The position numbers and the translations under genes were made by a program. The notes under the pieces are model-generated. The model did no database searches. It was given only the letters and a program-made list of their open reading frames with translations, and was not told where the DNA came from. A stretch of 64,000 nucleotides of DNA from Pseudomonas mucoides (GTDB lineage: Bacteria > Pseudomonadota > Gammaproteobacteria > Pseudomonadales > Pseudomonadaceae). How positions within the stretch are numbered: position 1 is the stretch's first letter; the number at the start of each line of letters is the position of its first letter. The stretch covers positions 248,001-312,000 of the forward strand of contig NZ_JACOPW010000006.1 of assembly GCF_015461845.1 (NCBI RefSeq). Reading direction: 5' to 3'. Positions 17,478 through 25,556 of this stretch are shown here, piece after piece.

Positions 17478-18404
17478 ATGGCGGCGATTCATATCGGCAT
17501 TTCAGGCTGGCGTTATGCGCCTTGGCGGGGGAGTTTCTACCCAAAGGGGCTGACCCAGAAACGCGAATTGCAATTCGCGTCGCGGGCAGTCAACAGTATT
17601 GAAATCAATGGATCGTTTTACGCCTTGCAACGGCCGGAACGTTACGCCGAGTGGTACGCCGACACCCCGCCGGGTTTCGTCTTCAGCGTCAAAGGCCCGC
17701 GTTTCATTACCCACATCAAACGCCTGCGGGATGTCCATCATCCACTGGCAAACTTTTTCGCCTCCGGGGTGCTGGAGCTCAAGGAAAAGCTTGGGCCGAT
17801 CCTCTGGCAATTCCCGCCCAACTTCAAATTCGACGCCGATGTGTTCGAAAGCTTCCTCGAACAATTACCCCACGACACCCAGCAGGCAGCCACCCTCGCC
17901 CGCCAGCACGATTCGCACCTGAACGGCCACGCCAGCCTCACGGCGCACAAGAAAAAACCTGTACGGCATGCCGTGGAAATCAGGAACGAAAGCTTTGTCG
18001 ACCCGGCGTTCATCCGTCTGCTCAAACGCTACAACGCCGCGCTGGTGATTGCCGATACGGCGGGTAAATGGCCGTACCGCGAAGACCTCACCAGCGATTT
18101 CGTCTACCTGCGCCTGCACGGTGCCGAAGAGCTCTACGCCAGCGGCTACCCCCCGCAGGCGCTGAAACGCTGGGCCGACCGGATCGATGCCTGGGTGCAT
18201 GGCCAGCAACCGTCGGACGCGCAATTGATCGCACCTCGGCAGAAACCCAAGGCCCGCAAATCCCGCGAGGTGTTCTGTTATTTCGATAACGACATCAAGG
18301 TCCGCGCGCCCTTCGATGCGCGGCGCCTGCTCGAGCGCTTCCACCTCGACAACGAACTCGCCACCGCCCCCGGTGAGCCGGCAGCGGAAGGCGTGCTGCC
18401 ATGA
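17478..18404 (+). CDS. DUF72 (YecE-family) protein
   Basis: A 308-residue TIM-barrel-like DUF72 protein starting MAAIHIGISGWRYAPWRG, with GGGAGG ending four bases before the ATG. Family landmarks are the ISGWRY opening, EINGSFY (about 47-53), FSVKGPRFITHIKRL and LGPILWQFPPNF, then the C-terminal FCYFDND motif. The biochemical role of the family is unknown. It overlaps the next gene by four bases (ATGA), so it is the first gene of an operon with the ybhP-clsB-ybhN set. Confidence 0.88.
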   Translation: MAAIHIGISGWRYAPWRGSFYPKGLTQKRELQFASRAVNSIEINGSFYALQRPERYAEWYADTPPGFVFSVKGPRFITHIKRLRDVHHPLANFFASGVLELKEKLGPILWQFPPNFKFDADVFESFLEQLPHDTQQAATLARQHDSHLNGHASLTAHKKKPVRHAVEIRNESFVDPAFIRLLKRYNAALVIADTAGKWPYREDLTSDFVYLRLHGAEELYASGYPPQALKRWADRIDAWVHGQQPSDAQLIAPRQKPKARKSREVFCYFDNDIKVRAPFDARRLLERFHLDNELATAPGEPAAEGVLP

Positions 18405-19198
18405 ACATTCCCGAGCCGCTCGACGCAGCGGATGAGCCGTCCGCCCTCCTGACCGCCGTGCGCCGCTTCACGGTGCTGACGGTCAATACGCACAAAGGTT
18501 TTACCGCACTGAACCGGCGTTTCATCCTGCCGGAGTTGCGTGAAGCGGTGCGCAGCGTGTCCGCCGACGTGGTGTTTTTGCAGGAAGTCCATGGCGCCCA
18601 TGAGCAGCATCCCATGCGCTACAGCAACTGGCCGGCGATGCCGCAGTACGAATTCCTCGCCGACACGTTGTGGCCGCAGTTCGCCTATGGCCGCAACGCG
18701 GTCTACCCGGCGGGCGATCACGGCAATGCGCTGCTGTCGAAATTCCAGATCATTCGCCATGACAACCTGGACGTGTCGATCATCGGCCATGAAAACCGCG
18801 GCCTTCTGCATTGCGTGCTACGCCTGCCCGGTGACGGTCAGGAAATCCACGCCATCTGCGTGCACCTGGGGCTGCGCGAAGCCCATCGCACTGAACAGCT
18901 AAAACTGTTGAGCCGACGCCTCGCAGAGTTGCCCGACGATGCGCCGGTGATCGTGGCCGGGGACTTCAATGACTGGCGTCAGCGCGCCGATGTGCTGCTC
19001 AAGCCGTGTGGCCTGCGTGAAGTGTTCGCCGAACATCACGGCAAACCGGCGCGCAGTTTTCCGGCGCGAATGCCGGCGCTTCGACTGGACCGCATCTACG
19101 TGCGCAACCTCAAGGCCAGTCGTCCGCAGGTGTTGGCGGCGCGCCCCTGGTCACACCTTTCCGACCACGCACCGCTGTCGGTGGAGATCGAACTATGA
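18401..19198 (+). CDS. ybhP: Endonuclease/exonuclease/phosphatase family protein (YbhP-like)
   Basis: A 265-residue Mg-dependent phosphodiesterase-fold protein. Active-site elements are N29 in TVNTHKG, E62 in LQEVH, GDFNDW (187-192), RLDRIYV and the terminal SDH (254-256), all intact. The fold is shared by nucleases, sphingomyelinases and inositol phosphatases. In E. coli ybhP lies beside clsB (ybhO) and ybhN, and here the same three genes overlap by a few bases each, so a lipid or lipid-headgroup phosphodiester substrate is the best guess. Confidence 0.87.
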   Translation: MNIPEPLDAADEPSALLTAVRRFTVLTVNTHKGFTALNRRFILPELREAVRSVSADVVFLQEVHGAHEQHPMRYSNWPAMPQYEFLADTLWPQFAYGRNAVYPAGDHGNALLSKFQIIRHDNLDVSIIGHENRGLLHCVLRLPGDGQEIHAICVHLGLREAHRTEQLKLLSRRLAELPDDAPVIVAGDFNDWRQRADVLLKPCGLREVFAEHHGKPARSFPARMPALRLDRIYVRNLKASRPQVLAARPWSHLSDHAPLSVEIEL

Positions 19199-20490
19199 GC
19201 ATCCCGTCGATGGAAGAAACCCGCGCGGAACACCTGTCCACAACCCCGACCACCCGTGAGCCCGGCGTGGTCAATGTCGACTACGGCTGGCAAGGCAACA
19301 ACCGGGTCGAGTTGCTGGAAAACGGTGAAGCGTATTTCCCGAGAGTGTTCGAGGCCATGCGTCAGGCCACCACGGAAATCCTCCTGGAAACCTTCATCGT
19401 GTTCGAGGACAAGGTCGGCAACGAGCTGCAGCAAGTGCTGATCGACGCGGCCCAGCGCGGCGTGCGGGTCACCGCCAGTCTCGACGGCTTTGGCTGCGGC
19501 GAATTGAGCACCGGGTTCCTGGCGGCGTTGAGCCAGGCCGGCGTACACATCCAGATATTCGATCCGGCGCCAAAGCATCTGGGCATTCGCACCAACTGGT
19601 TCCGTCGGCTGCACCGCAAGATCGTGGTGGTCGACGGCACGATTGCCTTCATCGGCGGGATCAATTTTTCCGCCGACCATCTGGGCGACTTCGGCCCCGA
19701 GGCCAAACAGGATTACTCGGTTGAAGTGCAAGGCCCGGCGGTGGCCGACATTCATCACTTTGCGCTGCTGCAATGCGGGCGCCCGGCCCGTGCCAAATAC
19801 TGGTGGCAACGACGCCGGCAGCGGCGCTCGGAATTGGCCTTCAACGATCATGACGGTCAGGTTCGGCTGGTGTACCGCGACAATGGCGACCATCGCTCCG
19901 ACATCGAGGAGGTTTACCGGCTGGTGTTGCGCAGCGCCAAGCGTCGGGTGGTGATCGCCAACGCCTACTTCTTTCCCGGTTATCGCTTGCTGCGCGAGAT
20001 CCGCAACGCGGCGCGCCGTGGTGTCGATGTGCGGCTGATCCTGCAAGGGCAGCCGGACATGCTGGTGGCCAAGCTCGCGGCGCGCATGACCTATGACTAT
20101 CTGCTCAAGTCAGGCGTGCAGATTCACGAGTATTGCGAGCGGCCGCTGCACGGCAAAGTCGCATTGGTGGATGAGGACTGGAGCACCGTCGGTTCGAGCA
20201 ACCTCGACCCGTTGAGCCTGTCCATGAACCTGGAAGCCAATGTGTTGATCCGCGACCGTGCGTTCAATCGCACGCTGTTCGAACGCCTTGAACACCTGAG
20301 CGACAACCACTGCAAAGCCATGTCCGTCGACAACGCCCCGCGCGGACGCATCTGGCACATGACGGTCGGCTTCCTGGTGTTTCACTTCCTGCGGCATTTC
20401 CCCGCGTGGGCAGGTTGGCTGCCGGCCCACAAGCCGCGCCTGAAGCCCTTCAGCCAGCCGACCGGGAGCGATCACCATGTCCCGCGCTGA
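19195..20490 (+). CDS. clsB: Cardiolipin synthase B
   Basis: A 431-residue phospholipase D superfamily enzyme with two complete HKD motifs: H140-K142-D147 (HRKIVVVDG) and H319-K321-D326 (HGKVALVDE), each followed by G-[GS]-x-N. ClsB condenses phosphatidyl groups to make cardiolipin at the inner membrane. It lacks the two N-terminal membrane helices of ClsA, as expected for ClsB. Its start overlaps ybhP (ATGA) and its end overlaps ybhN by 14 bases. The E. coli ortholog is ybhO in the same order. Confidence 0.92.
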   Translation: MSIPSMEETRAEHLSTTPTTREPGVVNVDYGWQGNNRVELLENGEAYFPRVFEAMRQATTEILLETFIVFEDKVGNELQQVLIDAAQRGVRVTASLDGFGCGELSTGFLAALSQAGVHIQIFDPAPKHLGIRTNWFRRLHRKIVVVDGTIAFIGGINFSADHLGDFGPEAKQDYSVEVQGPAVADIHHFALLQCGRPARAKYWWQRRRQRRSELAFNDHDGQVRLVYRDNGDHRSDIEEVYRLVLRSAKRRVVIANAYFFPGYRLLREIRNAARRGVDVRLILQGQPDMLVAKLAARMTYDYLLKSGVQIHEYCERPLHGKVALVDEDWSTVGSSNLDPLSLSMNLEANVLIRDRAFNRTLFERLEHLSDNHCKAMSVDNAPRGRIWHMTVGFLVFHFLRHFPAWAGWLPAHKPRLKPFSQPTGSDHHVPR

Positions 20491-21463
20491 AGCTCATTCG
20501 ACCCCACACATCGGGCACCCGGCGAAATCGCGCTGGAGCCGCTGGAAACGGCCATTGACCCTGCTGTTTTTCCTGGCGCTGATTGTCTTGCTGACGATGC
20601 TCGCCCAGCGTCTCGAATGGAACGAAGTCTTCGACACCCTGGCCGATTTCAAGGTACGCACGCTGGTCATCGCCTCGGGGCTGACGCTGTTGAGCTTTCT
20701 GGTGTACGCCTGTTTCGACCTGATCGGCCGCACCTACATTCGACAGGACCTGACGTGGAAACAGATCCTGCCGGTGGGGATCATCAGCTATGCGTTTAAC
20801 CTTAATCTGAGTGCATGGGTGGGTGGCATCGCCATGCGCTATCGGCTGTATTCACGGTTGGGTGTGAGCAAGGGCAACATCGCGAAAATCCTCGGCTTGA
20901 GCCTCGCGACCAATTGGTTCGGCTACATGGTGATTGCTGGCGTCGTGTTCAGCAGCGGCCTGGTGCGCATGCCGCCCGGCTGGAAACTCAGCAGCGATGC
21001 ATTGCAAGGCGTCGGTGTGGTGCTGCTGTTGGTGAGTGCCGGTTACCTGGTCGCCTGCCGGTTTTCCAAGCGTCGGGAATGGGCGATTCGCGGGGTGGAA
21101 ATCAACCTGCCATCGCTGCGCATGGCGGTGCTGCAACTGGCACTGGGGGCGCTGAACTGGTCGTTGATGGCGGCGGTGATTTTTACTTTGTTGCCGAGCA
21201 AGCTGGACTATCCGCTGGTGCTGGGTGTGCTGCTGATCAGCGCCATCGCCGGGGTCATCACGCATATCCCGGCAGGGCTTGGGGTGCTGGAGGCGGTGTT
21301 TGTGGCGCTGCTGCAACATGAGGTTTCGCGGGGGAGCCTGGTGGCGGGGTTGCTGGCGTATCGGGCGATTTATTTCATCTTGCCGTTATTGATTACATTG
21401 GTGATGTATCTGGTGGTGGAGGCCAAGGCCAAGTCGTTGCGGATCTCGAAGAAACCTTCTTGA
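20477..21463 (+). CDS. ybhN: YbhN-family integral membrane protein (flippase-like domain)
   Basis: A 328-residue protein with about eight membrane helices, of the lysylphosphatidylglycerol synthase transmembrane (PF03706) family, without the cytosolic aminoacyl transferase domain. The core segment includes NLNLSAWVGGIAMRYRLYSR and ITHIPAGLGVLEAVF, conserved in this family. A lipid-translocating role is proposed for the family, which would fit its coupling to clsB, but that is inference. It overlaps clsB by 14 bases and ends the operon at a REP doublet. Confidence 0.88.
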   Translation: MSRAEAHSTPHIGHPAKSRWSRWKRPLTLLFFLALIVLLTMLAQRLEWNEVFDTLADFKVRTLVIASGLTLLSFLVYACFDLIGRTYIRQDLTWKQILPVGIISYAFNLNLSAWVGGIAMRYRLYSRLGVSKGNIAKILGLSLATNWFGYMVIAGVVFSSGLVRMPPGWKLSSDALQGVGVVLLLVSAGYLVACRFSKRREWAIRGVEINLPSLRMAVLQLALGALNWSLMAAVIFTLLPSKLDYPLVLGVLLISAIAGVITHIPAGLGVLEAVFVALLQHEVSRGSLVAGLLAYRAIYFILPLLITLVMYLVVEAKAKSLRISKKPS

Positions 21464-21483
21464 GTATGGGGGGAGTCGGATGC

Positions 21484-21557
21484 CGCCATCGCGAGCAGGC
21501 TCACTCTTACATTTTGGATCGCGGTCTACCTGTAGGGTGGGCCTGCTCGCGATGACG
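21484..21557. repeat. REP doublet between convergent genes
   Basis: GCCATCGCGAGCAGGCTCAC and GTAGGGTGGGCCTGCTCGCG arms, located where ybhN and the hydrolase operon converge. Confidence 0.87.
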
Positions 21558-21580
21558 GACTCGAAAACAGCGAAGATTTC

Positions 21581-22339
21581 TCAGCGGGATTGAATAATGC
21601 TCAACCGCTCACCCACCACCATCTCGGTAATCCAGTCCACCAGAATCGAGGTATACGCCTGCTGCGAAACCGGGTCGCTCAAGGCGTGATCGGCGCCGTC
21701 GATAATCCGGTGGGTCAGCGAGTGGGTCTGCTGACACGCCGCGCGGTAACTCATGATGGCTGCGTGGGGCACATAGTCGTCAGTCTCGGATTCAACCAGC
21801 AGCACATCACCGGTGAATTGCGAGCAGGCATGCAGTGCCCGGTTGCTGTCGGCGCGGATCAACGTGCTGCGGTAATCGCGCAGATCGGTCTTGTCCAGCT
21901 CACGCTTGGGTGTGTGCCACTGATCGTCGCGATACAGCGCCGGCACCCGCAGCGCCAGCCAACGCACCGGACGTAATGACGTCAGTATCGCGGCCAGGTA
22001 ACCGCCATAACTGGTGCCGACCACGGCGATGGCCGAGGTGTCGAGCGCCGGGTGCGCGAGCAGCCGGTCATACGCCGCCAGCAGGTCGCGCAAATTGTCT
22101 TCACGGGTGACGCGCGTCAGCGGGATTCCGGTGCCGCCGGTGTGACCGCGCAAGTCGAACGTCAGGCACACGCACCCCAGACCGGCGATGCCTTTGGCCC
22201 GCTCCAGATCCCGCTCCTGGCTACCGCCCCAACCGTGCACGAACAGCACGCCGGGGACCTTGGATTTGGGGCTGAGAAAAGTCCCGCTCATCTGTTCATC
22301 GTCGATGTCGATCTGAATGGTTTCACTTCTAGCCGTCAT
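21581..22339 (-). CDS. Alpha/beta hydrolase
   Basis: A 252-residue alpha/beta-hydrolase of the dienelactone/BAAT-like class. The oxyanion region is HGWGGS (35-40), the nucleophile is S110 in GTSYGG, the acid is probably in ESETDDYV, and the general base His lies in DGADHALSD, so the triad is complete. No signal peptide. Substrate unknown. Its start overlaps the end of the DUF3182 gene by eleven bases, so the two are co-translated. Confidence 0.85.
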   Translation of the reverse strand: MTARSETIQIDIDDEQMSGTFLSPKSKVPGVLFVHGWGGSQERDLERAKGIAGLGCVCLTFDLRGHTGGTGIPLTRVTREDNLRDLLAAYDRLLAHPALDTSAIAVVGTSYGGYLAAILTSLRPVRWLALRVPALYRDDQWHTPKRELDKTDLRDYRSTLIRADSNRALHACSQFTGDVLLVESETDDYVPHAAIMSYRAACQQTHSLTHRIIDGADHALSDPVSQQAYTSILVDWITEMVVGERLSIIQSR

Positions 22340-23438
22340 AGGATTTGACCGTTACGTACTTGAGAAGAAAGTCACTGTTTTCTGCGGGGCCGCGGTACAC
22401 CTCGATGGCGTCCGCCGGCAGCGGTTGATCGATGTAGGTTTCGACGGATGACACACGAATCGCGCGCATCCGCGGATCATTGACGAAGCTCTGCAACGCG
22501 GCCACTTCCGCGCTGCTGGCACCGCCCATGCGCCAGGACTGCTCCAGCACACCGCTACGTGGCTTGCCGTTACTGTCCAGCCCCTGAGCAATGTCGTAGT
22601 TGCGCCGTGACGCATAGAAACCGGGATAGGCCTCATCGGCGGCGCTGTCAAACACTTGCGCTTGGCGGATCGCCAATCGCACGTCATCCGGCAACGGCAG
22701 CTTGAGCAGGTCCTCGTAATAACCCGGCACCACCAGCAGGTTGGAGCCGCCGTACACCCGCTCGCCCTGCCCGTCTTCGATCAAGTATTGATCACCGCAG
22801 TAACTCAGCACGGTGTCGCCGATAAAACTCTGGCCGACACTGTGGGTAATCACGTCACTCAGGTCCTGCTCCAACACTACGCCTTCGGCGAACAGCTTGC
22901 TGGCATCAGGTCTGGCGAGAATGGCGTCGAACTGGTCGAGGCTTTCAATCACTTCCTGTCCCCGTCCGGCGCAGGCATGCACCGGCTTGAGCCGGATCGG
23001 GCCGTTGTAGAGCAAGTGTTCGGCGGCGGGCCGCGCATCGTCGAGGGAGAACACGCTGAGGCCATCCAGCACCACGTTGCGCACGCGTTCGGAAAACAGC
23101 GGTGACCAGCCTGGTGGGGCATAAGCATTCTTGTTGAGCAAACCATGGCTGATGGCTTTGGTGCAGATGAAATCGTGGTCGACGTAGCCGCCCCACAAAT
23201 CTTCCGGCCCTTTGACGCCCATTTGCCGGGCGGCAGCGGCGCCTACCAGGGTCTGGGTCGGCAGCAGGTAGAGATCCCGGCCGTCATGCAATTTCTGATC
23301 AAAACTGCCGCCGTACTTAAGGCCCAGAATCTGCGCCAGCCAACGGGCCAGGGCGCGATTGGTTTCGACTTCATGCTGTGGCGCATCGGGGCCCACGGAA
23401 TGGGCGACCACCAGTTTTTTGCGGCTTGTTGGGGTCAT
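22329..23438 (-). CDS. DUF3182 protein
   Basis: A 369-residue protein of the DUF3182 family. Parts of it (GPIRLKPVHACAGRGQEVI and VVLEQDLSDVITHSVGQS) look like an ATP-grasp-type fold, with a Lys and a Gly-rich loop followed by acidic 'EQDL', but I cannot confirm ATP binding by eye. Start MTPTSRKKLVVAHSVG has a strong GGGGG-rich ribosome site (AAGGGGGACGC before ATG). First gene of a two-gene operon with the hydrolase. Two direct repeats of CTRTCGTGCARAAT lie 130-175 bp upstream. Confidence 0.8.
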   Translation of the reverse strand: MTPTSRKKLVVAHSVGPDAPQHEVETNRALARWLAQILGLKYGGSFDQKLHDGRDLYLLPTQTLVGAAAARQMGVKGPEDLWGGYVDHDFICTKAISHGLLNKNAYAPPGWSPLFSERVRNVVLDGLSVFSLDDARPAAEHLLYNGPIRLKPVHACAGRGQEVIESLDQFDAILARPDASKLFAEGVVLEQDLSDVITHSVGQSFIGDTVLSYCGDQYLIEDGQGERVYGGSNLLVVPGYYEDLLKLPLPDDVRLAIRQAQVFDSAADEAYPGFYASRRNYDIAQGLDSNGKPRSGVLEQSWRMGGASSAEVAALQSFVNDPRMRAIRVSSVETYIDQPLPADAIEVYRGPAENSDFLLKYVTVKSYDG

Positions 23439-23567
23439 GCGTCCCCCTTCAAATGGCGATTGATGAGTGTTGAGGGAACGGTGCAGAGATCAGGCCAAGC
23501 GGTGGGCGCCGCAAACAACTGTTAAATCAGATAGTTGTGAAAAGGGTAATGGCATCAGGCCTGTTTT

Positions 23568-23611
23568 ATTCTGCACGACAGTCGATTCACCTCCTGCATT
23601 TTGCACGATAG
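23568..23611 (-). promoter_or_regulatory. Two direct repeats upstream of the DUF3182 operon
   Basis: On the minus strand CTATCGTGCAAAAT (23598-23611) and CTGTCGTGCAGAAT (23568-23581) agree at 12 of 14 bases and start exactly 30 bp apart, about three helical turns, i.e. on the same DNA face. Such tandem TGTCG-type sites are bound by GlxA/ArgR-type AraC regulators; a gene of that type lies just upstream. Confidence 0.5.
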
Positions 23612-23708
23612 CCCTGTGGGAGCCGAGCTTGCTCGCGATGGCGATGTATCAGACACATCAGTGTTGAATGTTATGGCGCAATCGCGAGCAAACTCGGCTC
23701 CCACAGGC
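23612..23708. repeat. REP doublet
   Basis: GGGAGCCGAGCTTGCTCGCG and its inverse, with a one-base insertion (AGCCGAG) in both arms, showing that the arms mutated in concert. Lies between the GlxA-type regulator and the DUF3182 operon. Confidence 0.9.
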
Positions 23709-23723
23709 TATGCAGTGATCTGG

Positions 23724-24719
23724 CTACCGTGGAGTTGCGGCCATCGGCGACACACCAAACCGCGTTCGATAATCACTCGGCGCCAGCCCGGTAATTTTCT
23801 TGAACGTCGCCCGAAACGCACTCGGGTCCTGATACCCCACGGTCCAGGCAATGTGATCAATGGTGCCGTTGGTAAACTCGAGCATTTCCCGGGCCTTGCC
23901 GACCCGCAGGTGCTGGCAGTATTCGGTCGGTTTGAGCCCGGTCGCCGCGCGGAAGCGACGCAGGAACGTGCGCTCCTCCAGCCCGGCCCGCTCGGCCATG
24001 GCGGTCAGCGACACATCGGTCGCCCCGGTACTTTGCAGCCAATGCTGGACCTTGAGAATCGAGGCGTCGCCATGACTGAGAATCGGTGCAAAGTTGCTGC
24101 CGCACTCGCTCGCGCTGTCACTGTGTTCCACCACCAGAAAGCGTGCGGTGCCGGTCGCAATGCTCGGCCCCAGCAAACGGTCCACCAGGCGCAGCCCCAA
24201 CTCGGACCAGGCCATCAGTCCGGCCGTGGTGATCAAGTCGCCGTCGTCGACAATCGGCGTATCAGCCTTGAGCTTGATCGCCGGGTAACGCTCGGCGAAG
24301 GCTTTGGCCGAGGTCCAGTGCGCGGTGGCGCTGCGGCCATCGAGCAGGCCGCTTTCAGCCAAAAGAATCGAGCCCACGCAGACGCCACCGAGGGTCGCGC
24401 CGTTCGCGTGCTGCTGACGAACCCACTGGAGCAATGCCTGCGGCACCTGACCGGCGTAAAAACTGGCGATCGACGGCGGGATCAACACCGCCACCAAGGC
24501 TGAGTCCGGCGCCGGATGGCTGTCGTAGACCCGAACCGGGGCCTGATCGCCCTCAACCTGCCAATGGCTGACCCGCAACAGCGGCAACCGCGCCGACTGA
24601 TGCTCGGCGGCGATTCTGTTAGCCACGTCGAACAGGTCCGTCAGCCCATGCACCGCCGCCATCTGCGCGCCGGGATAAATCAGCACGCCCAGTTCGGCGA
24701 TTGCCCTTTCTGCGTCCAT
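23724..24719 (-). CDS. GlxA-family AraC-type transcriptional regulator
   Basis: A 331-residue regulator with an N-terminal DJ-1/PfpI amidotransferase-like domain (about 8-190; elbow cysteine C114 in GGVCVGS) and a C-terminal AraC-type double helix-turn-helix (about 235-325; LTAMAERAGLEERTFLRRFR and the second motif VGYQDPSAFRATFKKITG). I start it at the ATG at 24719. It is transcribed divergently from the isochorismatase-like gene, a layout that usually means it controls that gene. GlxA-type regulators sense small amine or amino-acid ligands; the ligand here is unknown. Confidence 0.88.
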   Translation of the reverse strand: MDAERAIAELGVLIYPGAQMAAVHGLTDLFDVANRIAAEHQSARLPLLRVSHWQVEGDQAPVRVYDSHPAPDSALVAVLIPPSIASFYAGQVPQALLQWVRQQHANGATLGGVCVGSILLAESGLLDGRSATAHWTSAKAFAERYPAIKLKADTPIVDDGDLITTAGLMAWSELGLRLVDRLLGPSIATGTARFLVVEHSDSASECGSNFAPILSHGDASILKVQHWLQSTGATDVSLTAMAERAGLEERTFLRRFRAATGLKPTEYCQHLRVGKAREMLEFTNGTIDHIAWTVGYQDPSAFRATFKKITGLAPSDYRTRFGVSPMAATPR

Positions 24720-24821
24720 TGTCAGTTTTCCCCCTTCTATTGTCGGTGCGGCCAATCCTCGGACGGCCCGCCAGGCCCAATACTTCGTTCCACACCCAAC
24801 AAGCATTTCAAGGAAACACTT

Positions 24822-25370
24822 ATGGCCAAGCAAGCGCTCATCGTAGTTGATATCCAAAACGACTACTTCCCACAAGGCAAGTGGCCGCTGGTCGGCGCTG
24901 ACGCCGCGGCAGATAACGCCGTTCGTGTACTCAAGGCCTTTCGTGAGGCTGGTGATTCAGTGGTGCACATTCGCCATGAATTCACCTCCGAAGAGGCTCC
25001 GTTCTTTACCCCCGGTTCCGAAGGCGCAAAGCTGCACCCCAACGTGCTCAACCTCGCCAATGAGCCCGTGGTCCTCAAGCACTTCGTCAACTCGTTCCGC
25101 GAAACCGAGCTGAAATCGATCCTCGATGAACAAGGGATCAAGGAGTTGGTGGTGGTCGGTAGCATGAGCCACATGTGCATCGATGGCATCACCCGCGCGG
25201 CGGCGGATTTTGGCTACAACGTCACGGTGATTCATGACGCCTGTGCCACCCGTGACCTGGAATTCAACGGCCTGACCGTGCCGGCCGCCCATGTTCACGC
25301 GGCGTTCATGTCGGCTTTGGGCTTTGCCTACGCCAACGTGGTGTCCACCGATGAGTTCCTGCGTGATTAA
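24822..25370 (+). CDS. Isochorismatase-family cysteine hydrolase
   Basis: A 182-residue hydrolase starting MAKQALIVVDIQNDYF, with AAGGA seven bases before the ATG. The catalytic triad is visible as D10, K86 (VVLKHF) and C119 (SHMCID), with a G-S-x-S-H-M-C-I-D block, so it should be an active amidase, e.g. nicotinamidase-like or acting on another small amide. Upstream in-frame codons overlap the divergent regulator and are not used. A strong hairpin with a T4 tail follows. Control by the divergent GlxA-type regulator is likely. Confidence 0.87.
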   Translation: MAKQALIVVDIQNDYFPQGKWPLVGADAAADNAVRVLKAFREAGDSVVHIRHEFTSEEAPFFTPGSEGAKLHPNVLNLANEPVVLKHFVNSFRETELKSILDEQGIKELVVVGSMSHMCIDGITRAAADFGYNVTVIHDACATRDLEFNGLTVPAAHVHAAFMSALGFAYANVVSTDEFLRD

Positions 25371-25433
25371 ACGCGGTAAATGTGATCATCCCAACCTTCA
25401 TTAACGGTCGGGAAACACTTTGAAATACCACAG

Positions 25434-25457
25434 GGCCCGCCATGCAGCGGGCCTTTT
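25434..25457 (+). terminator. Terminator after the isochorismatase gene
   Basis: GGCCCGC-catgca-GCGGGCC followed by TTTT. It insulates the isochorismatase transcript from the next operon promoter. Confidence 0.8.
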
Positions 25458-25475
25458 GGCGCGTGGCAGAAAAAA

Positions 25476-25533
25476 CTCACGCGTGAGTCATTGATGACGT
25501 TTAGGATTGGGCGTAGGGTTTCTCACGCGTGAG
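25476..25533 (+). promoter_or_regulatory. Promoter bracketed by twin CTCACGCGTGAG palindromes
   Basis: Two identical 12-bp palindromes at 25476-25487 and 25522-25533 (each extends to 14 bp as A...T and T...A) start 46 bp apart. Between them sit a -35 TTGATG (25491-25496) and a -10 TAGGGT (25514-25519) with a 17-bp spacer. The first palindrome abuts the -35 and the second covers the transcription start, the usual layout of a repressor bound at two operators. The first gene of the operon begins 23 bp later. Confidence 0.75.
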
Positions 25534-25556
25534 ATTTTCACAACGGAGTCACTGCC

